Part shown: positions 24,787 through 36,944 of the stretch, in pieces
Layout: each line of letters opens with the position of its first letter
Position numbering within the stretch: position 1 is the stretch's first letter
Assembly (NCBI GenBank): GCA_026874595.1
Contig: CM049307.1
Coordinates: 57,398,870-57,462,869 of the forward strand
Length of the DNA: 64,000 bases
Direction: 5' to 3'
Origin: Sipunculus nudus
Lineage: Eukaryota; Annelida; Sipuncula; Golfingiida; Sipunculidae
Translations under genes and position numbers: made by a program
Notes under the pieces: model-generated
What the model was told of the DNA's origin: nothing
Seen by the model: the letters and a program-made list of their open reading frames with translations, nothing else
Databases searched by the model: none

Positions 24787-27493
24787 CACTCCTTTTGCAC
24801 TGACCTTATAACATTCCTTCTGCTTATGCATGTCGTTCGTTGAATGAGGTCTAAGGTCCAGGGTCAGGACTGGACTGAGGATGACGCTAAGGTACATATC
24901 ATTTGGGAGGGACCACGTATAGAAAAGAATAAAAGTATGTGTGATAATGAAACTGCAGCTTCTGAGAGTACAGTCTAGAGTCGATTGATTACTTGTAAAT
25001 GTTAACTATATCATGTTTTATTTATGAGAAAAAAAACTTAGATTCTTTTTGTTTGCATATGATTTACTAGTGTTTTTTCCAATGAATCAATCATATCGAT
25101 GAAAGATCGATTTAATTGGTTGCAACTTAGTGCAATCGAAGCATCACCGGTTATATATGGACTATACTGAACACGAACTAGTTGCATATTTTTACGCTCT
25201 TTACAAGAGAGTATATACGTAATTTTCTAGTTCAACGCTAGTGGGCGACTGTGTACAGTGTGTGCATGCATGTCTTTGAAGAGAAAACACAACACAATTC
25301 CAAAATAAGTATATATATTTTTACTTCCCATATATTATATATATAATAAGCAAGGTACAAAAAGCGTTCGATTATAAGTAAGAATGTCATAGCACCTTAC
25401 TTCATCAACTTGCTGTTATCACATTATCAATAGAATGGAAGCCCTGAAAAACATTTACCCATTCCTACCCGCAAAATGAAATGCAGAAAGCCGTGACTTT
25501 AGAAAAGAGATCTGGGCCTTAGAAAATGCACCTCCGCTCATTGCGGTTTGTGACGGTTCTCTACCGTAAACAGACATAAAAACCGCATGTTGTAAACGTC
25601 TATTTGCGCTGACTTTCCACTAGCGGCATCTGTTATATGGCCAATGAACTATGTACCCCCTTCAGTAACTGTCACTGTGGAATGCTTACTTTACATAACC
25701 TGATACAAAGTTTTTTTTGTTAGGTTGAGTATTAAAATATCACGAATCCATGCATGTATGGTGTATACTGGCAAAATTAATGTGATGAGTACAAACGAAT
25801 AAAAACATAATTCTGACATGACAGTTTGGACAGCATATTAATTATTATCTCCGCCAGTAGGGTATGCGTTCATTCCTGTTTGGGTGTGTGTGTTTGTTCA
25901 CAACATAACTCACACAATCAAGAACGGATTCTCATGAAATTTTCAGGGCAATGAGGCAGCGATTAAATTTTGAAGCTTATCTGGATCATGATCCGGTTTC
26001 AGTAATGCCACCAAGGAGTAGCCACATATGTAAAATTACTTATGCAAGAATAACCTGGGAAAATGGACCGAACAAGTGAATGCAAATCGGAGAGCATCCC
26101 ACAATAGCCACCCTCCCCTCACACACGCACAGAATCCTCAGAATGCAGATTTCTTTTTTTCCATATGTTGGCCTAATCAATAACTTTTTTTTTTTCATAT
26201 ACCATCGACAAACCAACTGGTAATGAATATTAAGGTTGTGTAATGAAGGAAGTAGCCCTCTCTGCTGTTGGACCGCACAGTCACATTGAAGATTCACCAG
26301 CGCCATACTAATTAGTGCTACTTGTATATCGATCAATGCACCTTTTTACATTTATCATGCAGAGCAACGGTTGTTAGGGGTAACCATTCAAAGTCTGAAT
26401 GGGCCAATGCTTTGTAATGTCCTCACGTTTTCGCTTTCTCTATTTAAAGCAATGCATAGGATATTAAAAGAAGCGAAAATGTGATCTGTCTGCAGACTGC
26501 CAATGGGCAGGAGACCGAGCTACCGGGTTTGTTTTCGCGTAAATTGATCAGTGTTGAGCGTTTGTTTTCTATGGAATATTACATTCCCTGAGGGGATTTA
26601 TCCCGCTACCAAGGGAATATTGTATTCCGCAAGAAGATCGAGATGTACACATGATCATTAAGGGAGCCTCGTTTCGTTTTAACAAGGAGCATTAGGGCAT
26701 CAACTAGCATTCGAAAAATACTCTTCACGTGATACCCTTGTAATACGACATGGAAGACAATTGAATTTGGCTTCTCAGTCATAATAGGTATACCTTCAAT
26801 ATCATACCATCATCCAATAATATGCAAGGCCAGTGTATATACCCTTTTGAAAAAGTTGAAGTATACGATCATTAAAATATATTCTTTGCTATAACCATTC
26901 CATCAAACCTTATTGTAAACATTGAAACTTTCAATCCATAACACGCATCGCATAAACAATATATTTAACATCATTATGGAGTCATAGTCATTCATATAAT
27001 CAAAGTCTATTACACAATGACACTTTCATTCCATGCTCTCAGTTAATTCCTTTACGGAATTAAGTCAAGAGCATGCACCTTAAGAATCAGTTGTTATATT
27101 ATGCAGAAATCATTGCAATATCTATATGCGAAAGTTTCTCCTGAATTGAACCACACGTATTTATCGCCAAAGACAACATTTCTCACCGACTATCGAAATT
27201 AGAAATATTGGCTGCGAAAAAAGCCGACAGTTGAGAAATATCAAGCTTTGATAATAATACAGGTTGCCATATATAACCCTGATTCGCATATTAACTCTAA
27301 AATTCAATCATTTGTTGGAGGATTGCTACTTTTGCGATTAATGCATTCATTTTTCTATTTTAAACATATTTTACTCAGTTCCTAAAAATGAGTAATTTTC
27401 ACATACCTATTTGTTATGCATATATCCTAATTATTACAAATTCTCTTTTTACGTTTTGTAAATGATACCCTGAATGACCTATTGGATTCCGAG
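24787..27493. other. Gene-free spacer
   Basis: No coding exon recognised. It contains an interspersed repeat at 25850-26020 and a small palindromic segment at 26573-26628. The 3' UTR of the minus-strand coiled-coil gene begins at 27493 and runs left; no clear polyadenylation signal was identified. Confidence 0.5.
25850..26020 (+). mobile_element. 'CTCCGCCA' interspersed repeat, copy 2
   Basis: It starts CTCCGCCAGTAGGG, contains GATTCTCATGAAATTTTCAGG and ATTAAATTTTG, and ends near CCACCAAGGAG, roughly the complement of its start. It is related to 14922-15060 and 45795-45905. Confidence 0.5.
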
Positions 27494-29587
27494 TCAGCGT
27501 TTCCGCTTCCGCTGAGTATATTGCTCTTCCAGCCTCGCTGTGGAAACTTCACTCTTTCGCCATGTTCTGGGAGTGGTTGAATACCTCGGTGTATTCGATA
27601 TAGCAATATCCGGAAGTAACGTCACACTTTGTCTCGTACTATCATCGTCTCTTTTAATGAAATTCTGAAACTCCTCATTATCGTAAATATCATCTAGCAT
27701 CGCCTCAAGTTTAGTAATCCTTGTCTGTGCCTTATTCAACCGCACTAGCGCATCTTCATATTTAGCTGTTACATTTTTCATCTCACTCTTTTTATTAGTA
27801 TCCTCCATATTTTTTTGCGCCACTGATGCTTTAAGTCTCCTGTTTTCTTCGATTAAACGTTTATGAGATCCTTTTATTTCATCCAGTTGGATATCAACAA
27901 CCTCACGGGTAATATTATTACCTTTCAATTTGGCCACTTCTTCAAGCTGATTCAGATTTGTTTTTCTCAGTTCCACAACCTCCCTCTGTAGTTCTTCAAT
28001 GTACTCCTGCTTTTGTTTTGACAAGTCCGACACGGAAGTACCACTGAGTCTGAGGGTTTCCACACATTCCTTGAGATCCGTAATTTTCCTCTCTTGTCGC
28101 CTAATTTCCTTTTTGTAGGTCTCACATTTCTTACACTCTTCCTTCTCCTTACGCTCTAACCGTTCTTTAACTTTACCCAACTCGGATTCCAAATCAGCAA
28201 TTTCCCTGTTCCTATCTCTCAGTTTCTTCTGTAGCTCAGCCTCCAACTCCTTGTAAGATTTCAACCTGTTTTGCATCTCACTGAGATCGTCTTCAAGCTT
28301 TCCCTTTTCAAGTTTCATATCTTCGGACCGACTGGAAGACGATTTTTGGAGATCATCAAGACGACCTTTGACATCAGAGAGTTCCCGCATGAGTTGGGTC
28401 CTCTCTTGGTCAGCCTCTTTGAAACGATCTCTTTCTTGATCCAACTGTCGACGCAGCCCATCAACCACATCCTCATTTTCGAGATTCTGAGCAGCAATTC
28501 TGTCATTTTCTGCTCGGATCTTTTCGAGATTTTCAAGAAGCTTTTCATTCTCCTTCTCAGTTTCCTCCAAATCAATTTTCGTCTGCTCGTTTTGTTCTCG
28601 GAGTTCATTAAGCTGGGATTCGTAACCCGCTACTTGGCTGTCCAACTGGTTTTCAGCAGTCATTCTGTCGCTGGACACGTCAAGCAGTTGACTTTCAAGT
28701 TGGTTTTTCATCTCTGTTAGAGTTTCCACCTCTTTGGTTAGATACTGTATAGATTCGTTAGCGTCGTTCATCCGCTTCTCAATTGTCTCTCGCTCGGATT
28801 CAAAATCATTCAGCCGAGACTGAAGCGCAGAACTTGAGTCCGAGGAAGACTTTCTAAGTTTATCATTATCTTCCTTCAGTTTGTGAATTTGTCTGGTTAA
28901 GTCTTCGTTTTCAGATTTCAAACGTTCATTTTCCGTCATGGTTTTCTGCATTGTGTCTTCCGCGTACTTAACCCTCTCATTAAACTGGGTTGTATCCGTA
29001 TCCAGTTTCCTTAGACTCTCAATCAACCTTTTGTTATCCGCAAGTAGCTGTTCGTTTTCATCCTCGATTCTGTTGATTCTCCCCATCACAGAAGATGCTG
29101 CAGCATCAGCAACCGACTGGGGTGGACCCGTATCCCCCTTTTCACTTTCTTTAACGTAATTGTCTTTAACTGGTGTGGGAGCATTTTGATCATATTGGTG
29201 CCACTTCGGATCTGTGTCTCCAGAAACATTACCAAACACCTTTTTACTTGAGCTATGTCGCGACCCACTATTAGTCACAAGTCTACCTCCCGTACTCCTG
29301 CCAGATGCCTTACCCGACGAATGTTTCGGTGAATCTGTTTTTACATTACTGACTGGCGTGTTCTCATGTCTCCTGTCATTTCTCGGAATACTGTGCCCCG
29401 AGGCTGCAGATCTGGGGTCGCTGTTGTGTGCCGAAGCTACGGTCTCTCTTTGCTTGCTGCGGTTTGATTTGGCTGATGACGTAGCTTGCTCATTTTCTTT
29501 GACGCCATCGGTTGGTTTTCTTTTGTGGTTTCCTAACAAGTACTCCTGCATAGGATTCCAGTAATTATCGTCTCCGTAGTCGTCCAT
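27494..29587 (-). CDS. Unrecognised 697-residue coiled-coil protein, single coding exon
   Basis: One uninterrupted frame from ATG (29587-29585, context CCAATATGG) to stop. Residues 1-165 are low-complexity, polar and Ser/Lys-rich, starting with an acidic-aromatic MDDYGDDNYW. Residues about 167-635 are almost continuous Leu/Glu/Lys/Arg heptads, the signature of a long parallel coiled coil, with a C485-x2-C488 pair. The tail (636-697) is non-coiled and ends in the basic RKRKR, which could act as a nuclear signal. I do not recognise the family; long coiled coils resemble one another, so similarity to myosin-tail or centrosomal proteins would not be evidence of function. A TTGAAG acceptor at 29617-29616 points to a noncoding 5' exon. 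Codon use and length make a chance frame implausible. Confidence 0.85.
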   Translation of the reverse strand: MDDYGDDNYWNPMQEYLLGNHKRKPTDGVKENEQATSSAKSNRSKQRETVASAHNSDPRSAASGHSIPRNDRRHENTPVSNVKTDSPKHSSGKASGRSTGGRLVTNSGSRHSSSKKVFGNVSGDTDPKWHQYDQNAPTPVKDNYVKESEKGDTGPPQSVADAAASSVMGRINRIEDENEQLLADNKRLIESLRKLDTDTTQFNERVKYAEDTMQKTMTENERLKSENEDLTRQIHKLKEDNDKLRKSSSDSSSALQSRLNDFESERETIEKRMNDANESIQYLTKEVETLTEMKNQLESQLLDVSSDRMTAENQLDSQVAGYESQLNELREQNEQTKIDLEETEKENEKLLENLEKIRAENDRIAAQNLENEDVVDGLRRQLDQERDRFKEADQERTQLMRELSDVKGRLDDLQKSSSSRSEDMKLEKGKLEDDLSEMQNRLKSYKELEAELQKKLRDRNREIADLESELGKVKERLERKEKEECKKCETYKKEIRRQERKITDLKECVETLRLSGTSVSDLSKQKQEYIEELQREVVELRKTNLNQLEEVAKLKGNNITREVVDIQLDEIKGSHKRLIEENRRLKASVAQKNMEDTNKKSEMKNVTAKYEDALVRLNKAQTRITKLEAMLDDIYDNEEFQNFIKRDDDSTRQSVTLLPDIAISNTPRYSTTPRTWRKSEVSTARLEEQYTQRKRKR

Positions 29588-30404
29588 ATTGGTCGCTGAC
29601 CTCTGGTTTTCTCAGCTTCAAGATAAAGAATAAAAATAAGGATATTACTTTGAGTTGTCGCCATACGTTTTAAATGACAAGCATTTTGGTCATTTACGTT
29701 TTATACAAAATTTACTGTGCATATAGCCTTAGTTTTGGATCCATTTTATTGCCCTTTCCGTTGCTTTTGACAACACAAATTAAACAAAGTTGTTCTTCTT
29801 TCGTAAAATTTAATAATTTTGTATTCATTAATTATTTAATAATGATTAATTTTCAATATTTCTTATATTATCTTCTTATACCATACCAGGTCATACTGTA
29901 GAATTTACATGAGATGTCTCTTGGTACGATGTGCAATCCCACAAATAACCGAATTGACAACCGATGTACACATATAACTTCCTGCCCATTTCAATTTTTG
30001 CACACCTACACACGTCAACACACTTCGTTTCCTGATCGCATACATTATCAAATTTTGCCAAAGCAAAGACAATATTTGTCAAATTCTCCCCTCCTGAAAT
30101 ATTTTGTTACACTGCATGTAAGCACCGGATTTTACTTTCCATACATTCCATGTATACCAGTTATATACTCAGCAACTTTACACAGGAATCTTGTTATTAT
30201 ATACTTGGACTACATTGAAAATATAAAAACAGTTTATCACAAATGATCTGCAAAGCATATAAATACAGTCAGTCTCATTTGGAACATCGGTACCAACTTA
30301 TATAAACTTAATGCTTGTTAATCGTCCAATACCTGTAATCGTTTTTTAAATGGAGCCCTGACTAGAGCTAAAATAGACTTAGATAAATAAAGGTGTACTC
30401 TTAC

Positions 30405-30500
30405 CCATTATGGAAAGCTGAGATATCTCCCGTTTGAGGTGTGTAGCTACAGACGCTAACTGTCAGCTTTAACAAACACACTGCCCTATCGTTGATATAT
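30405..30500 (-). promoter_or_regulatory. Candidate 5' noncoding exon and promoter of the coiled-coil gene
   Basis: On the minus strand a TATATA-containing segment at about 30495-30502 precedes a stretch that ends at a GTAAGA donor (GT at 30404-30403). This would splice over about 790 bp to the acceptor before the coiled-coil ATG. It is a plausible fit only. Confidence 0.25.
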
Positions 30501-33500
30501 ACACACTGGCAAAGGGTGCCTTTGTAAAACTAATCATCATGTAATCGGTTGTTTACATCCAACCAGTTTCTACACAGACTATTAAGAACATATAAAAACA
30601 CTCACAATCGATAAGAAAATAACATAATATATATGGCTAATATTTGTTCTGTACTGCAGTGCGCACCGTTTGCCCATGTAAACCTCTTTGATAAATGATT
30701 ATTCCAGCAGCATGGAAAAAAAATCATCCACTGAGTAGCTAATTAAGGAACATGCCTGTTACCTACATACGCAAATGATTTAAAATTATAAATGCTTATT
30801 ACCACAGTATAACAGTTCAATTTCTTTTCCCGCTTGACCTATGCCATACCAAGCAAGCAGGTGCTGCAGCGGGAGTTAGCAATTATTTACAAGGGAATCG
30901 TGTGGTGTCAAGTGAGAGGACTGGTCTTTTATATACTGGATCGTGCTCAATGGGCTGTCACAAAAGCTGCAAATAACACAGCACTAGCGGGGTTAATCAC
31001 AATAAATGTACTTTACTCATGAAGCCCCACACATGAAGCCGGATCCCAAAGCATGAACCAAATTGCGTACTTGAATCACCACTCGCGTCACAGATCTAAC
31101 ATTTTAATGTAGATATAATCTTGGGACTATTAGATTGCTCATAAAGTGGATCTCCACTCAACCGGCATCTCACACTATTCGCCTTTCTACAAATGGGGCC
31201 GTGTTGTCGTTCCTGGCTTGTTTACCGTGTTTTTTTTTTCATAAATGCCCGCTTTTTTAATCAGGTTTATAACATCAAGTGTGAAACTACGAGTAACAAT
31301 AACGGCCTGAACAAAAATATAAACTTTTTATATTGCATCGGTCTGTATTTGATACTAGTATATAATATTGCTCCAGGTAAGCGTTATCTGGTATTTTTTT
31401 ACATGTTTGTCTTTGCTTCACACGAGACTGGTTATTCTGCCGGCACTTATAAATGTATCGATTACATTTAATTATAACCATTTTAGGACATCTAGGTAAA
31501 ATGTCACCTTTAACTTATTCATTTTAAAAATAAACATTCTTAAGAATCATTATGTGTATAAAACAAAAAAAAATTATATTGAACATGAAAAAAAACGATA
31601 TTTGTACCTTACATTGATCTTAACCTATAACTTTATCAATTGACTCGCCCCTCATATCTATTCAGTACACAGAAACTGTGTGTATTGAGAAACATGCAGT
31701 CTTCTGGTTACTCAGTCAACAAGTGTACAAAAGAGTATAAAAGGGCAGCGGGCTCTTATTTTCTTGCGTACTCTACTAATATAGGATACCGGTTTTTTTC
31801 ACATATTTTCTACTTGTACACTAAATTAAGACCAATAACCATGCGGCATCTCTTTTTCCTGTTATCGTATTTATAAGCATTTAATCTAAACCTTTACGTA
31901 CTTATATACCCTTAAGTTACGCCTTTTTTTAACGCCACGGTGCTATGTTTTATGTTTTTTAATCAATTGTTCATATATTAAGCACTTGTACGTCGATTTT
32001 AGCTGTGATTATGTCACTGCTGTTTTGCTTAATATCCCCTGATTGCAAACTGTCATTTTTTATAGCTTTGCTGAATATTTCCTGATTGTATACTGTCATT
32101 TTTTTATAGCTAATGTAGTTATAAATGACCCTTAAAGACTTTGCAATTCAGTGCAATTCCTATGTGTTACAAGGCCCTTATGAAAACAAATTTTTATTGA
32201 GAAACAGGTAACCCTGGAAGATATTGTAATGTAATTTTTAATAAATATCACACACACACACCTAGAGCAAAACATAATTTGCTACACTACCACATTTACC
32301 CAAAAAGGGATGTACGGTACTGGTCTATTTCCCTACCCCCCAAAAATGAGATTACATGCAAGGGACGACCCCATGCTGTATTGTGTTACTGTAACGAGAT
32401 CAACCAGATTCCAATTACTAGTATCTTGCTTTCTCTATTCCGAGTTTTATTTCTAATTCCAGGAACTTAATATCTGCGAGTGAAAGTAATAGTATAATAA
32501 CAACTTTCAAAAAGTAAAAAAGTGTCACATTAAAAGTTTTTTATTGTATTCTTTAATTTTTAAATTTTAGTAAGAAAAAGGTGTATCCCAGGAGGGATAT
32601 TATTTCTGAATCTGTCATGATATAAATTAGAAATTTTATCATGCATTCCACACGAATTATTAAAATAAAATGTATTAACCGAGTTCTTGTTTGTCATCCA
32701 TTCTCAATTTCCGTTTTTACTGAGGCAACTGTTTCACTTGTGCAAATTGAATATTAAAAACAAAACATTACAAGAATACTGAAGTTCAAAGCTTTGCAGT
32801 AGAATTTAATATTTCTGGATTTCAATCTCGACTGTCACAAGGATATGGTTATATCTGAGAACGAATAAAAGTGTATATATATATATATATATATTATTCT
32901 TTCATACCTTGCTTATATATTATATTACATTAATATATTGTTTAATATTCATGGCCTGCATGGTGCATGATAAAAACCCCTGTGTATTCTGAGGGGGGAA
33001 CGTGTATATAGTGTCGAACCCTGCTTGAAACAATCTCTGATTAATAATAAATAATTCAAAATACTGCATTACAATTCATTACTATTTTGCCTGCCTGTTG
33101 AAAATAAAATCCCTAAAAGAATGAGAGGCTGATTAAATATTATTGGAGGATTATTTATAGTAATCGCTTGGTTGTCGAGTCGTTTTATCCGAGTGACTCA
33201 TCATAAATGTTTTTACAAACCTGCAGGGGCCCCAAATCCACTCGTTACGGGCTTATTGACCAGTCAGTAAGTCTTGTAGCACTTGTGAGAGTAATATATA
33301 GAGTATCCAAATACACTAACAACCCTTAAGCCAAGAACATGTGAATCCAACGGTGAATAAGCCGTTGCCAATAGTGCATGGGTATTGTGTTTTAGGCAAC
33401 TTTCGGTATTCATGTGCTGCAGCTTGAGCAGACGACATTTTCTCTTACCGTAAAGACCCCGTCCTAAGGCGCGGCGAGTTTCCGTCTCAGCCGATGTCAC

Positions 33501-34346
33501 ATATGGCCATTCCTTGGCGTAAATACATCAATAAACGGATATTTTCTCTCAAGATCTAACGGTTTAATCCAGTGTATTACGGGCATATCTCAATCCCGGT
33601 ATCCGCCATGTTTAGCAACTGAATGCTTGTGTATGTCCTGGCGTCGCTTGTGTACACGAAACATCTTTGTATTATATATTTGCCCGTACGACAAACAGGA
33701 GTCGTGTTTGTGTAACGACGAGTGTGCATATGTGATCTTAGCGACGTCGGCCGGGGTTCAATAAAATTATACATGTACACACAGTTTACTTTAATCGAGG
33801 CGGTTCGTGTATTGAACGCTGCATGCGAGAGTGTTTACTGAAACCACGTCGGTCCCACTCACGAGAATGCCAAGCTTCCGTTATTACGTGTATAATTATT
33901 TGAGCCACCTCTTATCAGCTGATTAGACACACCAAAGCGCCCATGTGAAAATGTGTACCTGTTGACCCCAGTACCATGAGCGATCAGAATTTAAAGATCT
34001 GTTGATCACCAAATACCTGTGTTGATAAGACGGATCTTGTCACTATGGCGCCGTGTTTGTCAGCCTCCAGGCATACGGCTTAATACATCAGCACGGTTCC
34101 ACTAATCCAACCGGTAATGCCGCCAAATGACGCTTCAACTCGAGGAGACTCTTAATTCATGCTTGTCGCTTTGCTGACCTGGAATATATCGGGAAATATG
34201 ATAGTTTTATCGACTGTTGATAGTCGCTTTAAATGTGCCATACCAGAACAATTATTATCGACAACGGTTTACTGGTAGTTTGACCTATAAATATCAATAC
34301 GCATTTGTCTAAAATTGTAATACTGTGAATGCACAATAATTACTTT

Positions 34347-34351
<5 letters not shown>

Positions 34352-34401
<50 letters not shown>

Positions 34402-34420
34402 TATATATGTGTGTGTGTGT
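34352..34420. repeat. (AT)n(GT)n microsatellite
   Basis: TA run followed by a short GT run. Confidence 0.95.
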
Positions 34421-34890
34421 GAGCAAAAATGATGTTTGATATACTACATAAAAGACTTGTAACTTACATATGTTACAATCGTCAAACTGTAAATACTTTA
34501 TGCGAATACCAGTAAATAAATTTTATTACCCAAGTTTATCTCAATATTTTTTTTTCTGAACAAGAGTATAAATATCAGGTTATATTTCTATGTTGCATCA
34601 AAAAATGTAAATATAGTACGTGAATAAAAAAAAAATATTAAATAGCTGTCTCAATATTGTTACACAACAAGGAGTGTCGATATCTCGGTATATTTCCACA
34701 CTGTATATGAACAAACTGTAAATGTTTTATGCGAATAAATATATTTGGTAAAAAAAGTCTGTTTCAACATTTTATCTCAACAAGAGTAATAAAGTCAGGG
34801 TTCAGTGGAATTATACATACTTCATCACCCTGGCCATAAATGTACATATTCTACAGTTAACTTAATTCTATACGACATGTCGTTTATGTA

Positions 34891-34893
34891 TAA

Positions 34894-34954
<61 letters not shown>

Positions 34955-34990
34955 CAGACAGACAGAGACAGACAGACAGAGAGAAAGAGA
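34891..34990. repeat. (TA)n(GA)n(CAGA)n compound microsatellite
   Basis: TA run, GA run, then CAGA-type repeats. Confidence 0.95.
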
Positions 34991-35765
34991 AACGCAAATC
35001 AAAAATAGCGTATTGGCTGATATCACATTCAGACTATGATAAACCGACAAGCGACTTTGTGTATCAGCCGAATCACGTGATTGGCATTGACTGAGTGAGG
35101 CATGGAATGTCTCCTAAAGAATTTCTGGTATCATATATACAAAGACATTTAAAGATAAAGCATTATTGGCATGAAATAAGTGATAATTGCTATTCTTGAT
35201 CCGCCGATCATATCGACATGCAGAACCTCCCTTTTTATTAGCGATAATTGCAATTTTTGCTTTGCAAGTCATATCTACATTCATTTTGTTAAAATGATAG
35301 TTGAAATTTATATTTCGCAATTCATTATTGCAAACATCAAATTGTTGCTTTTCGGACAGCTAGCATTACATCTTGGTCTCTGAATCAAATAACTTGCATG
35401 ATGATTTAGAGAGATTTTACACCTTTCATCCACGGATAAACGTCCGGTTTTGCAGATTTCTTCAACCTGCCGTGTTTTCTGGCATGTAATCATTGCATTC
35501 TCATATTTCTTCAATACTGACATTTCTTAAATAGAGTTCGTACAATATACAATCTAATAAAGTGCGGATTGACAATCTAAGTGTCGAGCTGTATCCCTTG
35601 TCTGCATATATTGGCTTCCAACTGTGTCAAACAGTCCTCCTCCATACGCATAAGAAAATGTATTTCTTGTGTTAGTAGTTTAATAAAGTAGTCGAGTTGC
35701 CACCTAAATATATATTTCATAGCGAACATCATTCTAAAGTACAAGATTTTTATGGATGTTTGATG

Positions 35766-36151
35766 GTAGGGGCTCACTTACATGCACCTTTGAGTTGGGT
35801 TATCCTCACGGTGACCTTGTAAAACCTGGGTGTAGACACCATGTTCGACCAATTATCTTGATTAGTTTTGGAGATATCGAAGGAAGAAGATTTTTATCAA
35901 CGGCGGCCATAATTTGCATAATAAAATAAAAAAAAAACTGAATAAACCGTAGCTTTTATGGTTTCATTTGAATCTCTGACCATAAAAACCTAGGGCTCAG
36001 ACATAATATTCGACCAATTATCATGGCTAGTTCTTGAGATATCGAGGAGAATAGAATTTTCGTCAATGGCGGCCCTAGTTTGCATATTACAAATGTTGCC
36101 CAAGTTCGCCGTAAGGCCAACCCAACTCAAAAGTGTCAGTGGACCCCTACT
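35766..36151. mobile_element. 386-bp TIR element with an internal tandem duplication
   Basis: GTAGGGGCTCACT at 35766 and AGTGGACCCCTAC at 36139-36151 are near-complementary. CACCTTTGAGTTGGGTT and AACCCAACTCAAAAGTG extend the inverted ends to about 33 bp. Between them a roughly 110-bp segment is present twice in direct orientation (35813 and 35978, period 165 bp), sharing TTCGACCAATTATC and TTTGCATA. No coding frame. Confidence 0.65.
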
Positions 36152-36451
36152 CTCACAAATCCAACAAAAAAAAATTGTACCATAGAAAATTCATAGGTAC
36201 CCCCTTCAGACAAGTCAAATAAAGTGTCAGTAACTGACTAAAATACAACAAAACAACACAGGTATTCATGAACAGAAATCTGTTCTGTGTGGGGTGTTTT
36301 TTTTTATTTCTGGATATTATTATTAAAAAAGGTAACTTATAGGTCAACAATTTTTATAAGGTGTCATTCCAAAGATACCTGGGGAGGTCTACACCTTTTG
36401 AAGTTCACTGACGACATATGAAATCAAAAGATTGGGTCTCAGCGGTTAACT

Positions 36452-36944
36452 AAAGCCTCGGTCCCAACTCGCTGCGGTTTCCGCATACCGTAGAGTACCA
36501 TACGTTTTTTTTTTTTTTTACAGCAGGGATACTTAAGCCTCGGTCAGAACCCGCTGCGGTCACCGCGCACCGTAGATCACCGCAGGAAAACTTATGCGGC
36601 CGACGTGAGGGAACGGTAAGGTGTCTTCCTCATTCTCACGGCATTCGCACGGTAAAGTAAGCTAACCCTGCGGACGCAGCAAGCTAACCTTGTGGAAGCC
36701 GCAAAGACCCCTTACGACAGCCGCAGGTACGCCTAGCATCTCACGGGTAGCCGAGTAGACGTTAAAATCGCACGGGCATCCTACCACATCCGTACGTCTA
36801 CTGTACGGTGCCCATACGGAGCCCGTAGGTGGCTGCCTGCTTGGGGCCTTTAAAAAACGCACGGTTGCCGTACGTCAACCGCACAGTATAGCCAAAAACA
36901 CCCGCCCTACGGCGATCGTATCCCAGTTGTGACCGAGGCTTTTA
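36452..36944. mobile_element. GC-rich foldback element, copy 1
   Basis: It starts AAAGCCTCGGTCCCAAC and ends GTTGTGACCGAGGCTTTTA, an inverted pair. A second inner 'AAGCCTCGGTCAGAACCCGC' at 36534 duplicates the left end. The whole block is the reverse complement, with divergence, of 63125-63680. It is clearly more GC-rich than its surroundings and packed with short complementary CCGTAC/GTACGG motifs. Confidence 0.75.

Larger units (their letters stand above)
29616..35765. other. Gene-free spacer
   Basis: Only short, unsupported frames. Microsatellites lie at 32873-32893, 34352-34420 and 34891-34990. The segment 33500-34160 is less AT-rich than its surroundings and might contain regulatory sequence, but I see no firm exon in it. 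Confidence 0.45.

Noticed and set aside
28271-28720. 149-codon plus-strand frame
   Set aside because: It is antisense to the coiled-coil gene and its hydrophobic composition is the complement of Glu/Lys/Arg codons.
36662-36862. 66-codon minus-strand frame in a GC-rich block
   Set aside because: The block is a foldback element present again in inverse orientation at 63125-63680. The frame is not conserved between the copies.
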